Origin: Polaribacter sp.
GTDB lineage: Bacteria > Bacteroidota > Bacteroidia > Flavobacteriales > Flavobacteriaceae
Direction of reading: 5' to 3'
DNA length: 20,338 nt
Assembly: GCA_030731695.1 (NCBI GenBank)
Contig: JANQTK010000124.1
Coordinates: 1-20,338 of the forward strand
Shown: one piece after another, positions 8,088 to 15,718 of the stretch
Numbering within the stretch: the first letter of the stretch is position 1
Layout: every line of letters starts with the position of its first letter
Made by a program: the position numbers and the translations under genes
Notes under the pieces: model-generated
What the model saw: only the letters and a program-made list of their open reading frames with translations
Databases searched by the model: none
Told to the model about the DNA's origin: nothing

Positions 8088-8117
8088 AAAGTGAATACCC
8101 TTTTGGTTAATCACTTT
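8088..8117 (+). terminator. Possible terminator hairpin after the S9 peptidase
   Basis: AAAGTGA at 8088-8094 pairs with TCACTTT at 8111-8117, and a few more pairs can form inside. The nearest T-run (8130-8134) does not follow directly, so this is a weak candidate. It is the only hairpin found between the peptidase and the next promoter. Confidence 0.3.
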
Positions 8118-8173
8118 AATGACAAGTTTTTGTAATTTACAATCATACTAAATTGAATGTTTTCGACATATAT

Positions 8174-8206
8174 TTGGTTACAATTTAGCAAAGAAATGTA
8201 TTTTTG
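8174..8206 (+). promoter_or_regulatory. Promoter of the cysteine synthase-fold gene
   Basis: TTG at 8174-8176 is followed after 22 bases by TATTTTTG at 8199-8206, a full match to the -7 consensus. The spacing is slightly longer than the usual 19-21. Transcription would begin near 8213, giving a leader of about 50 bases that carries the hairpin at 8225-8247. Confidence 0.55.
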
Positions 8207-8224
8207 CAGCGCAATTTCTGTTAC

Positions 8225-8247
8225 AACCATCTTGCAAATGGTTTTTT
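8225..8247 (+). promoter_or_regulatory. Terminator-like hairpin in the leader
   Basis: AACCAT (8225-8230) pairs with ATGGTT (8238-8243) across a seven-base loop, followed at once by T bases up to 8247. It lies between the promoter and the start codon at 8263, so it is placed like an attenuator rather than an end-of-gene terminator. With only six base pairs it is weak, and no matching anti-terminator was found by eye. Confidence 0.35.
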
Positions 8248-8262
8248 TGAGAAACGAATCTA

Positions 8263-9261
8263 ATGACAAGACACCAGGGAATCACTAACAACATACTGCA
8301 ACTTGTAGGTCAAACACCTTTGGTAAAATTGCATAAAATCACCAAAGATTTTCAAGGTGATTTCTATGCGAAGTTAGAAGCTTTCAATCCAGGACATTCT
8401 GCCAAAGACCGAATTGCTTTGCATATTATAGAAGACGCTGAGAAAAAAGGCATCATCAAAAAAGGCTCAACCATTGTTGAAACTACCTCAGGAAATACTG
8501 GTTTTAGCTTGGCAATGATCAGCATTGTTAAAGGCTATAAATGTATTTTGGCAGTGAGTGATAAATCATCAGTGGATAAAATAGATATGCTAAAATCTAT
8601 GGGTGCAGAAGTGCATATTTGCCCTGCATACGTAGCTCCAGATGATCCAAGATCGTATTATTCTGTTGCGAAAACAATTCATAAAAAAACAAAAAATTCG
8701 GTTTACATCAATCAATATTTCAATGAATTGAATATTGAAGCGCATTACAGAACAACAGGTCCTGAAATTTGGCAACAAACTGATGGTAAAATAACGCACC
8801 TTATTGTGGCTAGTGGCACAGGAGGCACGATTTCTGGGACTGGCAAATACTTGAAAGAACAAAATCCCGATATCAAAATAATGGGTGTGGATGCTATTGG
8901 TTCTGTGTTGAAAAAATACCACGAAACTGGGGTTTTTGACAAAGGCGAAATCAGTCCTTACAGGATAGAAGGTTTGGGTAAAAATTTAATTCCATCTGCT
9001 ACAGACTTTGATGTGATTGACATTTATGAAAAAGTATCAGATAAAGAAGCAGCACTTACAGCCAGAGAAATCGTAAAAGCCGAAGGCATTTTTGCAGGCT
9101 ATACCTCAGGAGCAGTAGTTCAAGCCACGAAACAATTTGCAGCACAAAATTATTTCGATAAAGACAGTGTTGTTGTATTGATTTTTCCAGATCACGGTTC
9201 TCGCTATATGAACAAAATATACAGTGATGATTGGATGAAAAAACAAGGTTTTTTTGAATAA
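8263..9261 (+). CDS. PLP-dependent cysteine synthase-family enzyme, probable cysteate synthase
   Basis: A 332-residue fold-type II PLP enzyme of the cysteine synthase/cystathionine beta-synthase family. Visible motifs are VGQTPLVKL (15-23), NPGHSAKDRIA with Schiff-base lysine K48, the substrate loop TTSGNTG (74-80), EAHYRTTGPEIW, the phosphate-binding GTGGTISGTG, and a C-terminus SRYMNKIYSDDWM like the catalytic core of cystathionine beta-synthase. The loop before K48 reads PGHSAKD, where ordinary cysteine synthases have PGGSVKD, so a different substrate is plausible. The next gene encodes an alpha-oxoamine synthase. That pairing matches the capnine pathway as I recall it, in which a cysteate synthase joins O-phosphoserine and sulfite and the next enzyme condenses cysteate with an acyl thioester. 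The family is certain; the cysteate role is inference, and plain cysteine synthase is the alternative. Confidence 0.9.
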   Translation: MTRHQGITNNILQLVGQTPLVKLHKITKDFQGDFYAKLEAFNPGHSAKDRIALHIIEDAEKKGIIKKGSTIVETTSGNTGFSLAMISIVKGYKCILAVSDKSSVDKIDMLKSMGAEVHICPAYVAPDDPRSYYSVAKTIHKKTKNSVYINQYFNELNIEAHYRTTGPEIWQQTDGKITHLIVASGTGGTISGTGKYLKEQNPDIKIMGVDAIGSVLKKYHETGVFDKGEISPYRIEGLGKNLIPSATDFDVIDIYEKVSDKEAALTAREIVKAEGIFAGYTSGAVVQATKQFAAQNYFDKDSVVVLIFPDHGSRYMNKIYSDDWMKKQGFFE

Positions 9262-9281
9262 AAATAACCTTTCCATAACAT

Positions 9282-9312
9282 TTGATTAACTCCAAAAAAA
9301 GCGGTTAATTTG
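9282..9312 (+). promoter_or_regulatory. Promoter of the alpha-oxoamine synthase gene
   Basis: TTG at 9282-9284, then 20 bases, then TTAATTTG at 9305-9312, which departs from TAnnTTTG only at its second base. A start near 9319 leaves a leader of about 20 bases. The gene can thus be transcribed on its own as well as by read-through from the upstream gene 78 bases away. Confidence 0.5.
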
Positions 9313-9339
9313 CACTAATTAAATTATAATTTACACATC

Positions 9340-10581
9340 ATGACGAAAGATTTATTTGAAAGAATAAAATTAGATAAAGGACCTTTAGGAAAATGGGCAG
9401 AACAAGCTGAAGGCTACTATGTATTTCCAAAATTACAAGGCCCTATTTCCAACAGAATGTCTTTCAACGGAAAAAAAGTAATTACTTGGAGTATCAATGA
9501 TTACTTAGGATTGGCAAACCATCCAGAAGTATTGAAAGCTGATGGAGAAGCTGCAACCGAACACGGAATGGCATATCCTATGGGTGCAAGAATGATGTCT
9601 GGACACACCGATTTTCACGAACAATTAGAACAAGAATGTGCTGAATTTGTGAACAAAGAAAGTGCATATTTACTCAATTTTGGATATCAAGGAATCATGT
9701 CAGCAATTGATGCGTTGGTTACAAAACACGATATCATTGTGTATGATATTGATACACACGCTTGTATTATTGATGGAGTTCGTTTGCACCAAGGAAAACG
9801 TTTTGTATATCGTCATAATGATATGGAAAGCTTTGAAAAAAACATCAAACGTGCAACTAAAATGGCCGAACAAACTGGTGGTGGAATTTTAGTAATTTCG
9901 GAAGGTGTGTTTGGAATGCGAGGTGAACAAGGAAAATTAAAAGAAATTGCAGCGTTTAAAAAACAATACAATTTCCGTTTGATGGTTGATGACGCTCACG
10001 GATTTGGAACGCTTGGAGAAGGAGGAAGAGGTACTGGTTTTGAACAAGGAGTACAAGACGAAATTGATGTGTATTTTGCCACTTTCGCCAAATCAATGGC
10101 TGGAATTGGTGCATTTTTAGCAGGTGATAAAGATGTAATTCAGTATTTACAATACAATTTACGCTCACAAATGTTTGCAAAATCGTTGCCTATGGCAATG
10201 GTAAAAGGCGCTTTAAAGCGTTTGGATATGATGCGTACTATGCCAGAATTGAAAGAAACTTTATGGAGAAACACAAACGCGTTGCAATCAGGGTTACGTG
10301 CAGCTGGTTTTGATTTAGGATCTACACAAACTTGTATTACTCCAGTGTATTTGCAAGGAGACATTCCTGAAGCAATGGCAATGGTAAATGACTTGCGCGA
10401 AAATCATGGAATTTTCTGTTCTATTGTGGTGTATCCAGTAATTCCTAAAGGATTGATTATTTTACGATTGATTCCTACTGCTACACATACACAAGAAGAT
10501 ATTGATGAAACCATCAAAGCATTTTCTGCAATTAGAGAAAAATTAGAAAATGGAAGTTATAGGCAAGTTGCTGTAAGTTAA
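9340..10581 (+). CDS. Alpha-oxoamine synthase, probable cysteate (or serine) fatty-acyltransferase
   Basis: A 413-residue fold-type I PLP enzyme of the family containing serine palmitoyltransferase, 8-amino-7-oxononanoate synthase and 2-amino-3-ketobutyrate CoA ligase; these condense an amino acid with an acyl thioester and release CO2. Key positions are visible: H140 in DTHACIIDG (stacks on PLP), D217 and H220 in VDDAHGFG, and the Schiff-base lysine K251 in TFAKSMAGIGAF. The beginning, LDKGPLGKWAEQAEGYYVFPKL, is longer than in biotin-pathway enzymes and resembles lipid-making members. No other biotin gene is nearby. Its neighbour is a cysteine synthase-fold enzyme, so cysteate is the favoured substrate and 3-ketocapnine, a sulfonolipid base, the likely product. 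Serine palmitoyltransferase is the main alternative. The family is firm; the substrate is inferred from context. Confidence 0.9.
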   Translation: MTKDLFERIKLDKGPLGKWAEQAEGYYVFPKLQGPISNRMSFNGKKVITWSINDYLGLANHPEVLKADGEAATEHGMAYPMGARMMSGHTDFHEQLEQECAEFVNKESAYLLNFGYQGIMSAIDALVTKHDIIVYDIDTHACIIDGVRLHQGKRFVYRHNDMESFEKNIKRATKMAEQTGGGILVISEGVFGMRGEQGKLKEIAAFKKQYNFRLMVDDAHGFGTLGEGGRGTGFEQGVQDEIDVYFATFAKSMAGIGAFLAGDKDVIQYLQYNLRSQMFAKSLPMAMVKGALKRLDMMRTMPELKETLWRNTNALQSGLRAAGFDLGSTQTCITPVYLQGDIPEAMAMVNDLRENHGIFCSIVVYPVIPKGLIILRLIPTATHTQEDIDETIKAFSAIREKLENGSYRQVAVS

Positions 10582-10616
10582 AAAGTATTTTTTTCTAATT
10601 TTCAAATCATTAAAAC

Positions 10617-10659
10617 AAAAACTGTGAGGTACTTTATCAAGTATTTCACAGTTTTTTTT
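10617..10659. terminator. Strong intrinsic terminator
   Basis: AAAAACTGTGA (10617-10627) pairs exactly with TCACAGTTTTT (10646-10656), and the bases between continue the stem through TACTT/AAGTA to a four-base loop, TATC, at 10635-10638. The T-run extends to 10659. About 18 pairs in total make it the longest hairpin in the window; it closes the alpha-oxoamine synthase unit. Confidence 0.92.
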
Positions 10660-10722
10660 ATACTAAAAAAAGAAAAGTAGTTAAAAGTTCAAATCATCAA
10701 ACAACCTAAAAATTTATATCAC

Positions 10723-11040
10723 ATGGAAAAATCAACAATCCGTATTATTATCAATCTTTTATTTGGGCTTTTATTCTTTTATATTGGTTTTGTTAATACA
10801 TTTTGGGGAAATGATCCTTTTTATGGGTTGTTCATTATTCTTTTATCAATTCTTTTCTTTTTGCCAATCATTAATTTATTTATTGAGAAAATTCCACAGA
10901 AAACGCTTTTAATATTAAAAATAATTCTTGGTTTGTTCATCATTTGGTCTAGTTTAGGAGTTGGAGAATTGTTTGACAAAATTGAATTGATGAAAATGAG
11001 CTTTCCTTTACCCACTTATGAAGCGGTTGGAAAGGATTAA
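10723..11040 (+). CDS. Small integral membrane protein, function unknown
   Basis: A 105-residue protein that I do not recognise. Three hydrophobic segments can be seen: about residues 6-26 (with NLLFGLLFFYIGFVNTFW), 32-52 (FYGLFIILLSILFFLPIINLF) and 59-79 (TLLILKIILGLFIIWSSLG). The remainder is a short soluble tail rich in Lys, Glu and Pro. Codon and base use match the neighbours. It follows a strong terminator and precedes a 412-base gap, so it appears to be transcribed alone. No promoter close to consensus was found before it. It is probably real because it is hydrophobic throughout in helix-length blocks, but it has no functional clue. Confidence 0.7.
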   Translation: MEKSTIRIIINLLFGLLFFYIGFVNTFWGNDPFYGLFIILLSILFFLPIINLFIEKIPQKTLLILKIILGLFIIWSSLGVGELFDKIELMKMSFPLPTYEAVGKD

Positions 11041-11088
11041 TTTAACTCGTTGTGTGCAATTATTTTATTGAATACTAAAATATATTTT

Positions 11089-11203
11089 TTTGCCACGAAT
11101 TCACCAATTTTAAGGATTTCATCACCATAATTGTTTTCATCTTTGATGAAAATTTAAATTTATTGGATTCATATTTATAAAAAATCCGTGAATTCGTGGC
11201 AAA
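11089..11203. repeat. Palindromic intergenic element, about 115 bases
   Basis: The ends form an exact 16-base inverted repeat: TTTGCCACGAATTCAC at 11089-11104 and its reverse complement at 11188-11203. Between them is a second hairpin, TTTTCATC-TTT-GATGAAAA, at 11134-11152. The whole could fold into a long cruciform or branched RNA. It has no open reading frame. Sequences with the GTGAATTCGTGGC core are, to my memory, frequent between genes in Flavobacteriaceae, so it may be a REP/MITE-like repeat. It fills the first half of the 412-base gap before the kinase; the remaining bases to 11452 show only a 12-base palindrome at 11326-11337 and no clear promoter. Confidence 0.7.
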
Positions 11204-11452
11204 TTTATTTCAAAACTCAATTACACCCAACAGGTTAATCTAATGTGGTAAATCTATTTTCTACCTCTAAAACATACGTTTTACATTCAAATTTTTACCA
11301 TAAATTCCTCAGCAAAAATAATTTGTGTTAATTAACAAAAATTTCTTAAATTAGGTACCAATATCAAAACAATAAAATGCTGTCTTCAATATGAAGAAAA
11401 TGAATGTATAAACTACTTACTAACTTAAATCAATTACTGATTTGAAAAGAAT

Positions 11453-14400
11453 ATGAAAACTCACCCAAACCAGCTTCCTAACACTTTCCAAGCAGTTTTT
11501 AAATCACTGCCAATACCTTCATATATATGGCAAAATATAGATAATGACTTTGATTTAGTTGATGCGAATGAATTGGCGATCAGTGATTTTAGTTATAAAA
11601 AAAATGGATGCATTGGAGTCAAAGCAAGTGAATTTTACAGTAATGTTTCATCAATAATTGATGATTTACAAAAATGTATAGCAACTAAAAACTCATTTGA
11701 GAGAATTGTTCTTATCAATATTGATGACAATTCTTCAGCCCAATTTTCACTTCATCAATTTATTTTTATTGATGAAAAAACAGTGTTGGTGCAAACCAAA
11801 GAAATCAAAAATGAACAACCTCTCTTTTTCGATTCTGATGAACATGACCAATTACTAGCAACTTTTATTCAAGACAATCCAATTCCTATTGCAATGCTGG
11901 ACAATGATTTGAGATATATTGCTACTAGTAAAAATTGGTTGACACGTTTTAAATTGGAAGATGTAGACCTTAAAGGCAAATATCATTTTGATATTTTTCC
12001 AGAAATCAATGATGATTGGAAAGGTGTTCTTCAGCGTTGTTTGAATGGTGCTGTAGAAAAACGAGATGAAGATGCTTTTGTTCGATTGAATGGTGAAATT
12101 GAATGGGTAAGATGGGAAGTGCGCCCTTGGTATAAAAAATCAAATGAAATTGGCGGCATCATGATTTTTTCGGAATTGATTACGGAGCGAAAAAACGCCC
12201 AAGAAAAAATTAAAAAGGATGCTGAAAAACTCAATCAAATTCTAGAAAATCTTCCTTTTGGGTTGAGTATTGAAAAATTGAATAATGAAATTACTTTTTT
12301 CAATAAAACTTTGATTGAAATGCTAGGGTATGATATTACTGATGTGCCAACTGAAGAAGCTTGGTTTCAAAAAGTGTATCCGAATGAAAAATATAGAAAT
12401 CAAATCAGAAAAATTTGGGATGACAAAGTAGCAAATTCGATTAAAACAAATCAACGATGTGAGTCCATTGAATCAATTGTTCATTGCAAAGACGGAAGTG
12501 TAAAAATTATTGAAAGTTATTGTTTAGCTATTGGTGATGAATATGTGACTTTAGTTCAAGATATTACAGATATTAGAAACAAAGAATTTCAGATCAAAGA
12601 AGTAAATGAAGTCATTATTCAACAAAATAATGAGCTACTCAAAGCAAAAAAATTGGTTGAAGAAAGCGAATTTAGATTGTTGCAAGCCCAAAAAGCCGCC
12701 AAAGTTGGGAATTGGCAAACAGATTTAGAAACCCTTGATGTAATTTGGTCTGAAGAAAACTTTCATACTTATGAGTTAGACCCTCATACTTTTACACCTA
12801 CTCACGAATCTTTTATAAGCTATGTACATCCAGAAGATAGAGAATTGATCAATGAAGTATTTTTCAAGTCTTTTAGTTCAAAAGATTTCAATTCTGTTGA
12901 GCACAGAATCATTACTGCTTCAGGAAAACTGAAATATGTTGAAAAACGTTGGAAAGTTTATTTCAACGAAGAAGGTGCTCCCAAAAGCGTTATCGGAACC
13001 TGTCAAGATATTACCAAAAGAAAATTGATTGAACTACAATTGATTGAAACAAACAAAAAGCTTGAAGAAAATGAACAACGACTAAAATTGGCACTTGATG
13101 CTGCAAAAATAGGTGTTTGGGATGGTATTATAGAAGAAAGAAAAATGATTTGGGATGATAAAATGTTTGAAATGTATGGTTTAAAAAGTGCCAATAATAC
13201 TGTTGATTATGATGATTGGGCAAATACATTACATTCCGATGACAAAGAAAGAGCCATGTATGAATCAACTTTAATTCTTGAAAATGATAACCCTTTTGAT
13301 TCTAGTTTTCGAATTGTCAAAGAGAATGGAGAAATAGCTTACATAAAATCGGATGCGAAAATTATCAAAGACAAAAACGGAAAACCCTTTAGAATTATTG
13401 GGGTAAATAGAGATATTACTGAAAAATATCTTCGAAATAGAGAGCTTCAAGAAAAGGAGTTGAAATATAGGTCTTTGTTTGAAAATTCTGTGGATGCAAT
13501 TTTACTGTATTTAGATGGTTTTTGGGTAGATTGTAATAAAAGTGCACTTAATTTATTTGGAACTACAAGAGAGCAACTTATTGGTGGGAATCCAAGTAAA
13601 TATTCTCCAAAATATCAATCAGATGGAACACTTTCAGAAGAAGATATTAAAAAAAGAGTTCAAGCAGTTTATCAAGGAAAATCACAATTTTTTGAATGGG
13701 AGCATTGTAGAGAAGATGGTACCGTTTTTATTGCTGAAATAAGGCTTAATCTTCTTAAAATTGATGAAAAACCATATATCCAAGCAATTATTAGAGATAT
13801 TACAGCCAATAAAATTGCTGAAAATAAATTGAAAGAATACCGTCATTTTTTTGAAAATAGTAATGACTTATTGGCAGTAACCAATCAAAAAGGGTTATTT
13901 GAAATAGTAAATCTGAAAATGTTAAGAATATTGGGATATGATAAAGAAGAGTTATTGAATAGAGAATATAACGAAATCATCTATAAAAGCAATATCTCTG
14001 AAACACTAAAAATAGCTCAAGATTTAAGAAATGGAATAGCACTTGAAAGTTTTCCTGTTCAAATTTTAAAAAAAGGAGGTGATACCATTTGGATTGAATG
14101 GAACGTTTTTATCAACAATACATCCAAAAAATATTATTCTATTGGGCGTGACATTACCGAACGAAAAAAACATGAAGAACAATTAGCAATCTCATCTTTA
14201 ATTGTAAATTCAACCCATGATGCCATTATGGCTATTTCAAATGAAAATATCATAACTTCATGGAACAATGGTGCTGAAATAATATTTGGTTATAAAGCGA
14301 GTGAAATTATTGGAAAACCTATCTTTCAATTAATGACCCCAAGTTTTTATGAAGAACAAGGAATACTTTCCGAAAAAATACAAAATAAAGAGCTTTTAGA

Positions 14401-15250
14401 TCATTTCGAAACTTTGCGTGTAACAAAAAGTGGCGAAGAAATTCATGTTTCGTTAACACTGTCTCCAATAGTAGATGAAAATGGCAATGTAATTGCAACA
14501 TCTAAAATCATGAGAAATATTTCGTTGCAAAAAAAGATTGAAAACGAAAAAGTAAAAATCATGAACGATTTAATTCAACGAAACAGAGATTTAGAACAAT
14601 TTACAAATATTGTTTCTCATAATTTAAGAGCGCCAGTTGCCAATATTATCGGTATTAACAGTTACATGCTTACAAAGGATTTGATTCCTGAAAAGAAAAA
14701 AGAATTGGATGTAGCCTTAAACAAATCAGTATTAGCTTTAGACAATGTTATCAGAGATTTGAATAATATCTTACAGATAAGAAAATCGATTAGCGAGCAA
14801 AAAGCGACTATTAAATTCTCGGATTTGGTCGAAAAAATTACCTCTTCAATTTCTAATCAAATTAATAGTGATCAAGTACGATTTATTTTAGATTTTAATG
14901 AAGTTAGTGAAATGATAACCATTAAAAGCTACCTTTACAGTATCTTTTATAATCTTATAACAAATAGCATAAAATACAAACAGTTTCAAGTAAATCCGGT
15001 GATTGAAATTAAAAGTGCTTTGAATGGAAAAAATATTGTTTTATTTTTTAAAGATAATGGTCTAGGTTTTGATATGAGTAAAAATCAAGAGCAAATTTTT
15101 GGACTCTATAAACGATTTCATATACATGTAGATGGAAAAGGTTTGGGATTGTTTATGGTAAAATCACAGGTAGAATCTTTGGGTGGAAAAATTTCGGTAA
15201 GTAGTGAAATTAATAAAGGAACTGAGTTTAAAATTGAATTTGAGCTTTAA
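11453..15250 (+). CDS. Soluble multi-PAS sensor histidine kinase
   Basis: A 1265-residue kinase with no membrane segment or signal peptide, so it senses inside the cell. About eight PAS domains follow one another, roughly at 13-115, 132-250, 256-378, 407-525, 540-660, 669-788, 795-910 and 912-1030; several end in the usual D-I-T-x-R/K linker. Then come a HisKA domain with the phosphorylated H1056 in SHNLRAP, and an ATPase domain with the N box (N1167, N1171), the G1 box DNGLGF (1201-1206) and the G2 box GKGLGLF (1228-1234). All catalytic residues are present, so it should be active. It has no receiver domain of its own; one is encoded by the gene 11 bases downstream, the likely partner. The signal is unknown, and no haem or flavin pocket could be assigned by eye. 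Confidence 0.93.
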   Translation: MKTHPNQLPNTFQAVFKSLPIPSYIWQNIDNDFDLVDANELAISDFSYKKNGCIGVKASEFYSNVSSIIDDLQKCIATKNSFERIVLINIDDNSSAQFSLHQFIFIDEKTVLVQTKEIKNEQPLFFDSDEHDQLLATFIQDNPIPIAMLDNDLRYIATSKNWLTRFKLEDVDLKGKYHFDIFPEINDDWKGVLQRCLNGAVEKRDEDAFVRLNGEIEWVRWEVRPWYKKSNEIGGIMIFSELITERKNAQEKIKKDAEKLNQILENLPFGLSIEKLNNEITFFNKTLIEMLGYDITDVPTEEAWFQKVYPNEKYRNQIRKIWDDKVANSIKTNQRCESIESIVHCKDGSVKIIESYCLAIGDEYVTLVQDITDIRNKEFQIKEVNEVIIQQNNELLKAKKLVEESEFRLLQAQKAAKVGNWQTDLETLDVIWSEENFHTYELDPHTFTPTHESFISYVHPEDRELINEVFFKSFSSKDFNSVEHRIITASGKLKYVEKRWKVYFNEEGAPKSVIGTCQDITKRKLIELQLIETNKKLEENEQRLKLALDAAKIGVWDGIIEERKMIWDDKMFEMYGLKSANNTVDYDDWANTLHSDDKERAMYESTLILENDNPFDSSFRIVKENGEIAYIKSDAKIIKDKNGKPFRIIGVNRDITEKYLRNRELQEKELKYRSLFENSVDAILLYLDGFWVDCNKSALNLFGTTREQLIGGNPSKYSPKYQSDGTLSEEDIKKRVQAVYQGKSQFFEWEHCREDGTVFIAEIRLNLLKIDEKPYIQAIIRDITANKIAENKLKEYRHFFENSNDLLAVTNQKGLFEIVNLKMLRILGYDKEELLNREYNEIIYKSNISETLKIAQDLRNGIALESFPVQILKKGGDTIWIEWNVFINNTSKKYYSIGRDITERKKHEEQLAISSLIVNSTHDAIMAISNENIITSWNNGAEIIFGYKASEIIGKPIFQLMTPSFYEEQGILSEKIQNKELLDHFETLRVTKSGEEIHVSLTLSPIVDENGNVIATSKIMRNISLQKKIENEKVKIMNDLIQRNRDLEQFTNIVSHNLRAPVANIIGINSYMLTKDLIPEKKKELDVALNKSVLALDNVIRDLNNILQIRKSISEQKATIKFSDLVEKITSSISNQINSDQVRFILDFNEVSEMITIKSYLYSIFYNLITNSIKYKQFQVNPVIEIKSALNGKNIVLFFKDNGLGFDMSKNQEQIFGLYKRFHIHVDGKGLGLFMVKSQVESLGGKISVSSEINKGTEFKIEFEL

Positions 15251-15261
15251 TTAAAAAAAAT

Positions 15262-15669
15262 ATGAATACACAAGTAACATTTGTTTTAGTTGATGATGAC
15301 GCCATCAATAATATGTTAAGCGAAATTTTGATTGAAGACGAGTTTCCAGGGACAAAAATCATCTCATTTGTAGATCCTGAAGAAGCTATAGAATTTTTTA
15401 GTACAACAATTCCCAAGGAAGAAAATCACAAGCTATTTTTATTTTTAGATGTTAATATGCCATTGATGACAGGTTGGGATTTTTTAGAACGATTAGAACA
15501 AAATAAAGTGGAAATAACTGATTCATTTTATATTTATATGCTTTCTTCCTCAGTAAATCATGATGATGTTGATAAATCAACAAAGAATCCAAATATCATT
15601 AGTTTTATTGAAAAGCCTTTGAATTTTGAATTTCTAAGCCAACTTTCAACTACTTTTTCATTAAAATAA
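15262..15669 (+). CDS. Single-domain response regulator
   Basis: A 135-residue CheY-like receiver without an output domain. The acidic pocket is D11/D12 in VLVDDDAIN, the phosphoacceptor is D63 in LFLDVNMPLMTGW, the switch Ser is at 95-96 in YMLSSS, and the conserved lysine is K118 in IEKPL. Because it ends right after the receiver fold, it must act through protein contacts or by passing phosphate on. The 11-base spacing from the kinase gene argues for one transcript and one pathway. Such stand-alone regulators of about 135-145 residues commonly accompany cytosolic PAS kinases in Bacteroidota and cyanobacteria (Rcp1-type). The target of the signal is not encoded nearby. Confidence 0.93.
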   Translation: MNTQVTFVLVDDDAINNMLSEILIEDEFPGTKIISFVDPEEAIEFFSTTIPKEENHKLFLFLDVNMPLMTGWDFLERLEQNKVEITDSFYIYMLSSSVNHDDVDKSTKNPNIISFIEKPLNFEFLSQLSTTFSLK

Positions 15670-15718
15670 TGAATACAAAATTGTATAGTATAAAAATTAA
15701 GATAGCTTAAAATTCCAT

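Noticed and set aside
8213..8262. SAM-II or other known riboswitch in the leader
   Set aside because: The leader length is suitable, but no pseudoknot or conserved core could be recognised by eye; only the simple hairpin is reported.
9340..10581. Biotin-pathway 8-amino-7-oxononanoate synthase or glycine C-acetyltransferase
   Set aside because: No bio or tdh genes lie nearby, the N-terminus resembles lipid-making members, and the neighbour gene favours an amino-acid/acyl condensation in lipid synthesis; the possibility is not fully excluded.
11326..11337. Palindrome TGTTAATTAACA as an operator for the kinase
   Set aside because: Twelve A/T-rich bases in such AT-rich DNA are weak evidence, and no promoter could be placed next to it.
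15673..15686. Inverted repeat ATACAA-AA-TTGTAT between the response regulator and the hydrolase
   Set aside because: Six pairs of A/T-rich sequence with a two-base gap, no T-run and no promoter context; it is likely chance.
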